From positions 744,001 through 808,000 of the forward strand of contig JAPMOS010000008.1 of the NCBI GenBank assembly GCA_027972325.1: DNA of 64,000 bases. The letters are read 5' to 3'. The position numbers and the translations under genes were made by a program. The stretch's first letter is position 1; every line of letters begins with the position of its first letter. Of this stretch, positions 12,801 to 22,801 are shown piece after piece. Source of the DNA: Paratrimastix pyriformis. Its lineage: Eukaryota; Preaxostyla; Paratrimastigidae. The notes under the pieces were generated by a model, which saw only the letters and a list, made by a program, of their open reading frames with translations, did not search any database and was not told where the DNA came from.

Positions 12801-15800
12801 CCCTGCTGAGCCTGCAGGAGATGAGCGCCCGCCACGACCAGCTGGCCGAGGCCCTCACGGCCGCCCAGGCCCAGGTGGCCGAGCTGCAGAGCCAGGGCCA
12901 GCAGAAGGGCGACATGGTCCGGGCGGGCGAGGCCAAGATGGACGAGCTGCGCACCGAGATCGAGCGTCTCAACACCCGCATCGCTGAGGCCGCCGAGGCC
13001 GAGCAGCGCAACCTGCTCCAGCTCAAGCAGCGCCACCAGGCCCAGGTCGCTCCGGCCCCCGCCCCGCCCCGCACCGCCCCGCCACGTCCCGCCCCGCCAC
13101 GTCCCGCCCCGCCACGTCCCGTCCCGCCACGTCCCGCCACGTCCCGTCCCGCCACGTCCCGTCCCGCCACGTCCCGTCCCGCCACGTTCCGTCCCGCCAC
13201 GTCCCGTCCCGCCACGTCCCGCCACGTCCCGCCCCGCCCCGCCACGTCCCGCCCCCCACTCTGCTCCCGTTCTGCCCTTGCTTTTGCTTCATCTCGGCTC
13301 TCTCTTCTGCTTTCGTGTCGGGGTGTGTGCGCGCGTCTGTGTGCACCTAGGTGGAGGAGCTCGTGGGCCGGCTGGAGCCCATCAACGCGGCCCGGGGTCG
13401 GGAGCGGGACCTGCTGCAGGCCGAGTTCGCCGAGAAGGACCGCCAGCTGGCCGCCCTGCGGGACCAGCTGGCCGCCCTGCGGGCCGACCAGACCCAGATC
13501 GCGGCCGCCGAGCAGAAGCTGGCCGCCCTGGAGCACGAGCTGCAGTCCCAGCAGGCCCACTGGGAGGACGAGCGGGCCCGGCTGGGCCAGGAGAAGGACG
13601 CCGCCGAGGCCCAGGCGGGCCTGCTGCAGGCCGAGGTGGACGCGTACCGGGTCAACAACGAGTCGGCCTCGGCCCAGCACAGCGGCGACCTGGCCGAGCT
13701 GCGGGAGGCCCTGCAGGTGGCCCGCCACAGCCTGGCCGCCTCGGAGGAGCGGGTGGCGGTGCTGGAGCAGGAGCACGTCAAGACCAGCGAGTATCTGCAC
13801 AACGAGAACGCCCAGCTGCACCAGGAGGCCGAGCGGCTCCGGGCCGAGCTGGCCGAGCTGGGGCCCTGCCGGGAGCAGATGAAGCACTACGAGGAGGAGA
13901 TCGCCCAGCTGGCCCGGACCCAGCAGCAGCAGGTGGGCGAGATGGACGAGCGGCTGCACGAGGCCATGCGCACCAGCCAGGACAAGATCGCCACCCTCGA
14001 GCAGGAGCTGCACAACCAGCTCGAGTTCGCCAAGGCCGAGGGCGCCCAGCACCAGCGCCAGGTCCACGACCTGGAGGAGCAGGTCGACGGGCTGCTGGGG
14101 CGCCTCCACCAGACCGTCGACGCGGCCACCGTCGACCGCCTCAAGGAGGAGAACGCACGCCTCCAGGCCGCCGCCGACGTCTGTCCCCCCTTCACGTTTC
14201 CCGGCCATTACCCCCCCTCCTCCTCCTCCTCCTCCTCCTCCTCCTCCTCCTCCTCCTCCTCCTCCTCCTCCTCCTCCTCCTCCTCCTCCTCCTCCTCCTC
14301 CTCCTCCTCCTCCTCCTCCTCCTCCTCCTCCTCCTCCCTCCTCCTCCTCCTCCTCCTCCTCCTCCTCCTCCTCCTCCTCCTCCTCCTCCTCCTCCTCCTC
14401 CTCCTCCTCCTCCTCCTCCTCCCCCAGCTTCACGCACCGCTCACTCCGGGGCGGGGTGCCTTTGCGGGCTGTCTGCAGGCTGCCGAGCAGAAGCTGCGGT
14501 CGGTCAGCGTCGACGGGACCGCCAGCGGGCAGCGGATCCTGCTGCTGCAGGAGGAGCTCGACAAGCAGGCCGCCAAGTTCGAGGCCGACACGGCCAAGCT
14601 CACCGCCCAGATCGGCCGCCTGCAGAACGAGGTCCTCGAGGCCCAGACGGCCGCCCAGGCCCACGCCGAGGAGGCCCGCCTGGCGGCCCTGCCCGACCCG
14701 GCCCTGCTGGAGCGGATCGAGGCCTCCGAGCGGCAGATTGTCGAGCTGCAGAAGGCCCACCTGGCCGAGGTGAAGCAGATCCAGGCCGCCAACGAGCGGG
14801 CCGCCCACAAGAACCTCGAGCGGCTCCGCCAGGCCCAGGACAGCGAGAAGGCCGCCACCAGCCAGGTGGCCACCCTGCAGCAGGAGCTCGAGCGGGTCAC
14901 CCAGGGGGCCGCCAACCCCGACCCCGAGCTGGGCGCCCTCCGGGAGGCCACCCGCGACCTGCAGGCGCGCCTCGAGGCCACCGCGGGCTCGCTGAAGGCC
15001 GCCCAGGAGCAGCTGGCCGAGGAGCGGGACGGCCACGCGCGCGAGCTGGACCGGCTGAAGCACGAGCTGGACCTGCAGGTCTCCTTCAACCACCAGTCGG
15101 CCCTGGAGAAGATCGCCCAGCTGGAGAACGAGCTCCGGGCCCAGAACGAGTACGCCGCGGCCGAGGTGGCCCGGGTCAAGGGCCTCGTCAGCCAGGAGTA
15201 CGACCGGCGCCTGCAGCAGGAGGCCGACCAGCACGCCCAGGCCGCGGGCGCCCTGCAGGCCGAGGTGGAGCGGCTCCGGGGCGAGCTGGCCCAGCAGAGC
15301 GACAGCCTCGCCCAGAAGATCCAGGTCGTGGCCCAGCTCGAGGAGGCCAAGCGCCACCAGCAGGTCCACTCGGCCTCGGGGCCGGCCCGGTCGCAGAGCC
15401 CCCTGGTGCGCCAGCTGGGCACCCTGAAGGCCGACCGGACGGCCGGCACGGAGATCGTCTCGGCCCTGGAGGTCCTCGCCGAGTGGGCCGCCCAGGCCCC
15501 CGAGAACCGCCAGACGGTGCGCCGGTGCGACGGGGTGCGGCACCTGGTGGACCTGCTGCACTTTGGCGAGGTGCCCGTCGTCAAGGCGGCCACCCAGCTC
15601 CTCGCGGCCCTCGCCCAGGACGACCAGACCGAGGTCTGCTGCGGCTCTTGCCTCGCCCGTTCCCCCTCCCTCCACCCCTCCTCCATCCGGGCGACCGATC
15701 CACCTGGACCCCACCCCGCCGCGCCGCCTCCGCCACCCTCACCACACTCCGCCACCCCTCGGGATGCTGCTCTCGCAGGCGGACGTGCGGGCCTTCCAGG

Positions 15801-16399
15801 GCTACCCGGCCCTGGCCGAGCTGCTCAGCAGCCCCGAGCAGGCCATCCGGGCCAACAGCCTGCAGGCCCTGCTCCACCTGGCCCGGCCCGAGAGCGTCCC
15901 GGACATGCTCCACGCGGGCGCGCTGCCCCCCCTAGTGCTGCTGCTGCACCAGCACCTGCAGACCCTGGCCCAGCTCGACAGCCGCGCCCAGCAGCAGCAA
16001 CAGCTCCTCGCCGCGGCCGCCGCGCCCGGTCGCCGGCCGGCCGAGGTGCAGAGCCTGCAGGCCCAGTACCAGCAGCAGATCCAGCAGCTGCAGCAGAAGG
16101 CCGCCAAGCACACGGGCCTCGTCCGGGCTGCGGTGGGGCTCCTCAAGGCCCTGGCCGGGCCCGCCGAGGCCAAGGTGCAGATGCGCAAGCTGGGCGGCCT
16201 GAAGGCCCTCGTCGACTGCCTCGCCGTGGCCGACGTGGAGACCGTCCGGGCGGCCATGCGGGCCATCTCGCTCCTCTCCAGCCACCGTCCGCCCCGCTTG
16301 CCCGTCTTGTCGCCCCCCGCTTGCCCCCCGCCCCCCGCTGCCGTGAGCAGCAGGCCGATCGTCGTCACTTCCACTTCCCTAATTCTTCTTGCTCACTCA

Positions 16400-16435
<36 letters not shown>

Positions 16436-19400
16436 TAGCCGACAACCGTGCCGAGCTCCGGGTGCTCAACGGGCTGGGCCCCATCCTGGGCACCCTGCGG
16501 GCGAGCGAGGACCTGGAGACCCAGCGGGCGGCGATGGGGGCCCTGATCAACCTCTCGGTCAACGCCAAGAACAAGGCCGAGCTGCGGGCCCTGGGCGGGC
16601 TGCAGCTGGTGGGGGCCCTCTTCCAGGAGACCCCCGACCCCGAGCTGCGCCGGTACGGGGTGCGCACCCTGTGCAACCTGGCCCTGAACGAGGAGAACAA
16701 GCTCGAGTTCGCCCAGCTGGGCATCGTGCCCGTCCTGGTGCGGGCCCTGGGCCACGAGGACAGCGCCATCTTCGTCTACGCCCTGCGGACCCTCTCCTAC
16801 CTGGCCACCCAGCCGGCCTGCCTGCAGGCCCTGGGCGAGTGCGGCATGGCGGGCCGCCTGGTGGGCCTGCTGGGCAAGTCCATCCCGCTGGAGTCCCTGC
16901 GCGACTGCGCCACCACCCTGGCTCTGCTGGCCGCCCGGCCCGAGCAGGCCGTCGAGCTGCACCAGGCCCGGGCCCTGGCCCCCGTGGTGCGCGTCCTGGA
17001 GACGTGCCTCGAGCAGGTCACCGCCCTGTCGGCCCCCGGCGCCGCCGCCCCCGAGACGGCGCCCCAGCAGCCCCCCGGCAGCCCCCAATCGGCCTCCGCT
17101 GCGGCCGCGGCCGCCGGACCAGCCTCCGCATCGGGGGCCGGGGCCGGGGCCGGGGCGGCCAAGCAGCAGCAGCGTGTGGGCATGATGCTGACCGTCCTGC
17201 AGAGCCTCTTCGCGGCCCTGCGGGCCCTGCTGGCCAGCCCGCTGACCCTCCGCGCGGCCACCCCGGCGGCGCCCGAGCACAACCCCGACGTGGCCGTCAT
17301 CACGGACATGCTCCAGCGCGAGAGCCGCGCCGAGCCCGGGGCCTCCCCCAAGGCGCCCGCCAACTACCTGGAGGCCCTGGTGCGGCTGCTCCTCGACACG
17401 ACCCACGCCCTGGCCGGCCGCTTCGTCGCCCTGCAGAGCGGGCCCGCCCCCCGGCAGCCCGCCGAGGGTCCCGAGAGCCCCGCGGGCGCCCTCCGGCCGG
17501 CGATGCCCAACACGCCGCCCCCCGACGGTCCGCCCTCCCGCGACCCGCCCCTGCCCCTCCCTCCCTCCCTCCCTCCATCCCATCCTGAATGGAGGATTCC
17601 CTTCAGGGCAGAAGCCAACAGCCCCCCGCACCAGCAGCATCCATTCATCATTATGCGATCTCTCCTGCCCTCCAGCCCTGCGCGGGGAGGGCCTGCCCAG
17701 CAGCATGGGGCTGCTCCGCATCCGGACGCCCACCCCGGACGTCCGCGGCCGGACGGGCGGCGCCCCGGGGCCCGACGGGGGCGAGCAGACCTTGGTCGTG
17801 GCCATGCTCCCCCGCTCCCCACAACGGGACATCGTTCTCAGGTCCGCCAGCGCCCCTCCCCACACGCACCTCGGCCCCTCGGCCGCCTCTGGACCTCATT
17901 GTCGGCGCGCCTTCGGTTCTCGGGTGCAGCGCCCTCGAGTGCTTCCTGATCCTGGTCGACGAGGGCCGCCAGTCGGGGCCCCTGCGCGACCAGATCGCGG
18001 CCATGGCCGCGGCCCAGGCGGCCCAGCAGGAGAGCCACCACGAGGTGCTGCTGGCCGAGTTCGACCGCCTCCGGCAGGCCCTCGCCCGCGAGAAGGAGGC
18101 CGCCTCGACCCGCGAGCTGGCCCAGATCGAGGAGCGCGAGCGGGCCCTGCCCCCGCCCGGCTTCTCGAGCGGCCTGCTGGCCGACCTGGCCTGCTGCCTC
18201 TTCGCGGGCAAGCCCACCCAGGCCGCCCCCGAGGGGGACCTGCCCCTGGCCCTGTGCGCCCTCAACTGCCTCCACTTCCTGGCGGCCCGGGGCCCCTCGA
18301 TGGCCCAGCGGGCCCTGGCCCAGCCCGCCCTGCTGCCCGCCGTGCTGCCCTACCTTTCCCCGGCCGACCTCGGGGCCGACATCATCGCCGCGCCCCCCGC
18401 GCCCGCTGCCCGCCCCGCCTCGGCTGCCGGCAACCCCGAGTCACCGGCCAGTGCTGCCGCGGCTGCGGCTCCGGGTGGTGGTGCCGGGCCCAGCAGCCTG
18501 CAGGCCCTGGTGGGCACGGCGGCCGAACCGACGGCCCTGGGGGCGCTGGTCCGGTGCGGGGCCATCCGGGTGGTGCAGCTGCTGAGCATGCTGCCCGAGG
18601 CCGAACGGACCCTGCTGATGCCCTCCGTCCTGCAGCCCGTCCTGGGCCTCCTCTCGGACTGCGCCGCCTACGGGGCGGCCCACCCCGCCCCGGCCGAGCT
18701 GCTGCCGCCCCCGCCGCCCGACCAGCCCCTGATGGCCGGCCTGCCGGGCACCCTGACGCCCCCGGGGACCCTGATCTGGGACCTGCTCACCGCGGTCGGC
18801 AGCCCCGCCCGGGCCCTGCAGCCCGTCGAGATGCAGCACGTCCTCTGGGAGACCGCCCGGCGGGCCTCAGTCACCCTGGCCAACGCCTGCTCGGGCCCCC
18901 TGGCCCAGGACGCCTTCCATGACCCCCAGATCCACGGGGTGGGGGCCCTGATCAAGTCGGTGCGCTCCGAGACGGACCCCATCGCCCGCCGCGAGGTGCT
19001 CCACGTGCTGCGGGCCCTGGCGACGGCCTCGGCCCCCATCCGGGAGGACATCCGCCAGTGGGGCGGGGTGGGGCCCCTGGTGGAGTGCCTCCGCACGGCC
19101 CGGGCCGACCCGGCCTCGATCAAGTACGTCATGCGGTGCCTGACGGTCCTCTCGGCCACCGCCGAGAACCGCCAGGTGATCGTCCAGGGCCAGGCCCTGC
19201 CCACCATCGTCGAGCTCATCGCCGCCCCGGCCCTGGAGCACGACCTGCGCACGGGGGCCCTGGGGGTGCTCATCAACCTGGCCCTGTCGGGCTCCAACAA
19301 GGCCCTCATCCGCGAGCAGGGCGGCCTGCCGCCCCTCGTCGGGCTGCTCCAGGATTCCGTCGGCCGCCTCGAGGCCGCTGAGACGCCCGGGGCCCAGCAG

Positions 19401-20630
19401 CAGCAGCAGCAGCAGGACGACCAGCGGGCTTCCGCCCAGGCCCGCGAGGTGCTCCGCTACGTGGTGCACGCCATCGCCAACCTCTCCTACGCCGGTCCGT
19501 GGCGACGGCTCCATCCCTGGCGCCCCCACCCTGGTACCCGGCACCCCTTTTTGAGAATCACCTTTTCTCTCCTCTTCCCCTTCGCCGCTCCCGCAGAGCT
19601 AAACGAACGCGAGTTTGTCAAGCTGGGCCTCCTGCCGGCCCTGTTTGGCCTGCTGCGGCACGAGCTGTCGCTGCTGCCCCGGCCGGCCCCTCTGGCCCCC
19701 ACCCCCTCCGGACGACGCGGCCAGCCGGCAGCCCCAGTGCAGCAGCCCTCTCTGCGGCTGCCTCTGGGCGAGCTGGAGACGCTCTGCCTGCACGCCCTGA
19801 GCAACCTCTCCCAGAGCCCCGAAAGCCGGGCCGCCTACCAGGACCCCAGCTGGGTGGATGTCGTGATGGGGCTCGGGCCTCGGGTCACCGACCCCGAGGG
19901 GGTCGCCGGGCCCCACGGGGCTCAGATTCTGATGGGCGCCAAGAAGGCCCGCAAGAACTACGCCAAGCTCTTGGCCGGCCTCGCCGCCGACGGTTCGCAC
20001 CCGCACCCGCACCCGCACCCGCACCCGCACCCGCACCCGCACCCGCACCCGCATCCCGCACCCCGCACCCCGCACCCGCACCCCGCACCCGCACCCCGCA
20101 CCCCGCACCCCGCACCCCGCACCCGCACCCCGCACCCCGCACCCCGCACCCCGCACCCCGCACCTCCTTCCCTTATGTGCCATGATCCCATCGTTGCCCG
20201 TGTGTTTTGTCACCTCCTTGCAGAACAAGCCCGGGTCAAGCTGCTCCAACGAGACGCCGTGGCCGTCCTGCGGGCCATGCTCGCCGCATGCCAGGCCCCC
20301 GACGAGGCCGAGGCCCTCGCGATGACCCTGCAGGCCATTTCCCGCTTCACGCCGCTCGGTCTGTTGCTAACTCTATCTTTGGACCGCCCTCAACGTTGCC
20401 ATTCTCCCCTTCCCACAGCGCCTGCCCGGCAACTCTACAAAAACAGCGGGCTGCTCGAAGATCTCATCCTCTTCACCCAACGGAAGGATGCCACCGCAGC
20501 CCTCCGACAGGAAGGCGCGACAATTATCACAGCCATGATGCAGTACAAGGAGAGTAAACGCGATGTTTTGCTGGTGGCCCGCGCGAGAGGAATCCCAGAA
20601 CCCAAGATGGCCTGGGAGATGGCTCCGTGA
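3894..20630 (+). CDS. giant armadillo - coiled-coil - armadillo protein (4339 aa, 26 exons)
   Basis: Not recognised as a named family. Exons: 3894-4005, 4059-4190, 4255-4503, 4626-4748, 4874-4996, 5082-5330, 5442-5687, 5769-6131, 6227-6391, 6599-6681, 6780-6861, 6960-7495, 7624-9114, 9253-9285, 9763-10005, 10138-12366, 12539-13045, 13351-14178, 14479-15633, 15779-16286, 16439-17527, 17676-17841, 17930-19494, 19597-19992, 20224-20358, 20419-20630; they total 13020 nt, exactly 4340 codons. Residues about 30-410 are armadillo repeats ([27 protein letters not shown]). An acidic E/A/P linker follows to about 530. Residues about 540-2900 are nearly uninterrupted Ala/Glu/Gln/Leu heptads. Residues about 2930-4339 are armadillo again ([41 protein letters not shown]). 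A long rod with globular ARM ends suggests a scaffold or tether, perhaps at the flagellar base or cytoskeleton; that is inference. The start is the first ATG upstream of the repeats; the 53-nt first intron is chosen by phase. Confidence 0.88.
6481..6582 (+). repeat. (CCCCCGA)n heptanucleotide array in intron
   Basis: Tandem CCCCGAC/CCCCGAT units inside intron 6392-6598 of the giant ARM/coiled-coil gene. Units differ only by C/T and C-run length, typical of slippage. Confidence 0.85.
7876..8081 (+). repeat. near-identical coding duplication, copy 1
   Basis: About 206 bp of coiled-coil exon (from the [19 protein letters not shown] stretch to EERRAAEAQ) recurs at 8782-8987, 906 bp (302 codons) downstream, with only a handful of base differences that I can count. 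The rest of the coiled coil repeats only at the heptad level, so this is a recent in-frame duplication or a gene-conversion tract. Confidence 0.85.
8782..8987 (+). repeat. near-identical coding duplication, copy 2
   Basis: Second copy of the 7876-8081 block, in the same reading frame. Visible differences include GAC versus GAG (Asp/Glu in the DKIGALE/EKIGALE segment) and ACT versus GCC (Thr/Ala after EQIC). Confidence 0.85.
9353..9712 (+). repeat. 25-bp intronic minisatellite
   Basis: About 14 copies of a 25-bp unit containing TTTCTGCCTCTTGGGCTCCC fill intron 9286-9762. Some units lack one to several bases. The intron is 477 nt (3 x 159) and has no stop in the host reading frame. Confidence 0.9.
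13067..13255 (+). repeat. intronic array of GTCCCGCCAC units
   Basis: Tandem 10-15 bp units built from CCACGTCCC and CGTCCCG inside intron 13046-13350. Confidence 0.85.
14218..14421 (+). repeat. (TCC)n triplet array, about 200 bp, in intron
   Basis: Almost pure TCC repeat with one phase slip near 14338, filling intron 14179-14478. The intron is 300 nt and stop-free in frame, so a retained copy would read as poly-Ser followed by poly-Leu. The strand asymmetry (all pyrimidine on +) makes it a triplex or R-loop candidate. Confidence 0.9.
19998..20164 (+). repeat. intronic (CCCGCA)n hexamer array
   Basis: CCCGCA and CCCCGCA units inside intron 19993-20223. The first part is regular hexamer and the later part mixes 6- and 7-bp units. 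Confidence 0.9.
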
Positions 20631-22801
20631 GACCGGAGTGATTGTATTATTTGGTGAAAAAGAGCGAGCGATGTACCCGACTCGACGAAGAGGCCCCCAA
20701 CGACCCGAAAACTGATGAACCTGGCAGGGCACTGAATGAATCCGTACTGCAGTAAACAGTACCCTGTTTCTGGTGTCACGAAATAATTCGACCCGCGCCT
20801 GTCCGGCAGATTTTCCCACACTGTTGTTGGCCGGAGGGTTACTTTGTTCAGCCCCCAAGGGACCGCACGTCAATGTGCACCTTGTATTATGGGTCGTTGG
20901 GGTCGTTCCCTATCCTGCGCGTTGGTGGTTGAACGCTATATCGCATGACATGATGACCTTTTTCCCGGTCACCACTTGTGCGCCGATTATCGTCGTTTGA
21001 GTTGGATAGGGAACCACCCGTGTCTTTTTGAAACCCCATATCATCGGGAGCAGCAGACCACTTGAAGGTTGTTTTCGACCCACCCGAGGCCAACTCACCT
21101 CCCCCGAAGGGGCCTTCGTCTGGTGTGTCGGGTTGCTCTTTCATTGGCCTCAGCCGCGACCTGCCCACTGGTTTCGACTCAGATGACGACCATTTCCAAG
21201 CAGCCACAGCGCACATGACGAACGAGGTCTGCCTGCCTGCCTGGCCGTTCTCACCACTGCCCGCCATGGAGCGGCCGTCCCCGCGCTTTTGCTCGGCTTT
21301 TACAGGTCAGATTTGGCTCGCTCTCTCCCTCCTCCAAGTAGAGGAAGCCCTGAACCATTGACACGACCCTCTACGGTGCCCTTTTTTGATCTCACCGCGT
21401 GACGGTTGATTTCCGGTCTGGACCCTGCCTTGCCTTCCTCCCCGTAGGTCCCTTCATTGGCTCGCTCGTTCGTGTTCGGTCGTTGTTCTGTTGGACGCAA
21501 GTCCTGGCGGGCCCACCAACCCACACGAAGCTGGCCCGGCGGGCAGTGGTTCGAGCAGGCCAGCACATGGGGCAGGTCCGTCTGGACGGAGAGGGTCGAC
21601 TGACTTGATGCCCGAAAATTGGCTCTTTACAAGGATTTCCGTTTTCATTTTTCTCTGGGTGACCGATGCCCCGAGCTCACTCTGTGCAGGAATCGAGCAC
21701 CGTGCCCTTTTTGACCGATGCTGTTCTGCGTGGGATTCACCCCTGTCATGTGCTCATTTGTGCGCTTGTGGGCGTTTTGATTCGCAGATTGGAGTTCAAC
21801 CATCGAAAGACAATTCCTCGACTGCCTCGGGCATCTCATTCGGCTGTTTCCTCGCCGGCAGCGCCCGAGTGCGCCCTTGTCGGCATTTTCGTCCTCCACC
21901 GGGTCGGCCCCAGGTCCCCGTCCCCATGCGCCAGCCCCTCGAGGGTGTCGATCCAGTCGGCCTCCTCCTCGGCCTTGGAGTCCTCGTCATCCTCCTAATT
22001 GCCCACCTCCTCCGGACAAGCCTCTTCGGCAGCCCTGGCTCCCCACCTCCGTCCGCGCTCCTGGTTGCTGCCGTCACTGTCGTTTTCTCCCCGATCGCAT
22101 CATTCCCATGATTTGATCAACCCCCTTCTCCTTGCTTGTTGTTTTCTATGGCCTTCTCCTCCTTTTCACTTTTTGCGGAACCACAGCGGAGTCAGTGCGC
22201 TTTCCCTATTCGATGCACATGTTCCCCAAAAGCTCAAAAAGTGTCAAATTCGCCAGAAAAGTTTTACTAAACGGCATAAAGTCGGTCCCTATTGGTTCCG
22301 ATGGTCTGGACCAACAGTTCGGTCCCTGGTTACCGACCTTGAATGCGCGATGTGGGCAGGGTTTTGTGAGACTGAAGAGATCTCTGACAACGTTGCAGAT
22401 GCTAAAATATGCAGCAGCAAGTCCCGGTGCAAATGGTCTCTCGATGCATAAACTGGGAGACAGGGCCAACGAAATAACATCTTCCGGGGAATGGTGGCCC
22501 CAAAAATCGTCGAGACAAGTACTGACGTCATTGAAAATAAACTGTGCGCTGTTTAGACGGGCTGTCAACTTTCGGAAAGCCGAAGGAGTTGACTGGATGG
22601 AGGGCTCCATGCGAAAGCACCCTCATCGAGCCCTTCCCGAATAGCCATGCCCGGTTCATTCGGCAGCTTGTTGGGTCTACTGTTCATATCCGGTGTGACA
22701 ACTCCGCCGGATCTGCTTTGCTGCAGGACGTCCTGCGCTTTGCCTCGCATGCAGGGGTTCTTGGCCCGTTTCTCTTGCCCGTCCAATTCTTGAGCTCTCG
22801 G
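20631..22801. other. low-GC intergenic region
   Basis: 2.2 kb between the giant ARM/coiled-coil gene and the USP47-like gene, clearly less GC-rich than the genes. It holds the 3' UTR of the former and the promoter of the latter. No tRNA or rRNA is seen. The only coding-like signal is the minus-strand group at 21677-22080. Open frames between 22100 and 22650 on both strands have no family resemblance and no splice logic. Confidence 0.5.
21677..22080 (-). CDS. possible 3' exons of a small acidic protein gene (tentative)
   Basis: On the minus strand, exons 21994-21900, 21850-21801 and 21681-21677 join in phase (introns 49 and 119 nt) into an acidic C-terminus containing EEEADWIDTLEGLAHGDG and NEMPEAVEELSFD, ending in TGA at 21679-21677. 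A 23-nt GTCCGG...TTAG segment (21995-22017) would join a further upstream exon in phase. Acidic composition in one frame and GC-rich third positions support coding. No start and no family was found; a PAPA-1/INO80B-like protein crossed my mind but I cannot support it. Confidence 0.3.

Noticed and set aside
7546-12987. A single 1813-codon open frame as one exon
   Set aside because: It runs through four intron-like segments with GTCCGT/GTGTTC/GTCCGC/GTCGGC donors and repeat arrays, and its first bases lie in another intron; coding signal is interrupted at each.
14192-14437. Poly-Gly/Arg or poly-Ser/Leu protein
   Set aside because: It is the translated TCC array of an intron.
22132-22644. Plus-strand gene with a hydrophobic start (LLVVFYGLLLLFTF)
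   Set aside because: No family, no coding composition and no splice connection to the USP47-like gene; left as spacer.
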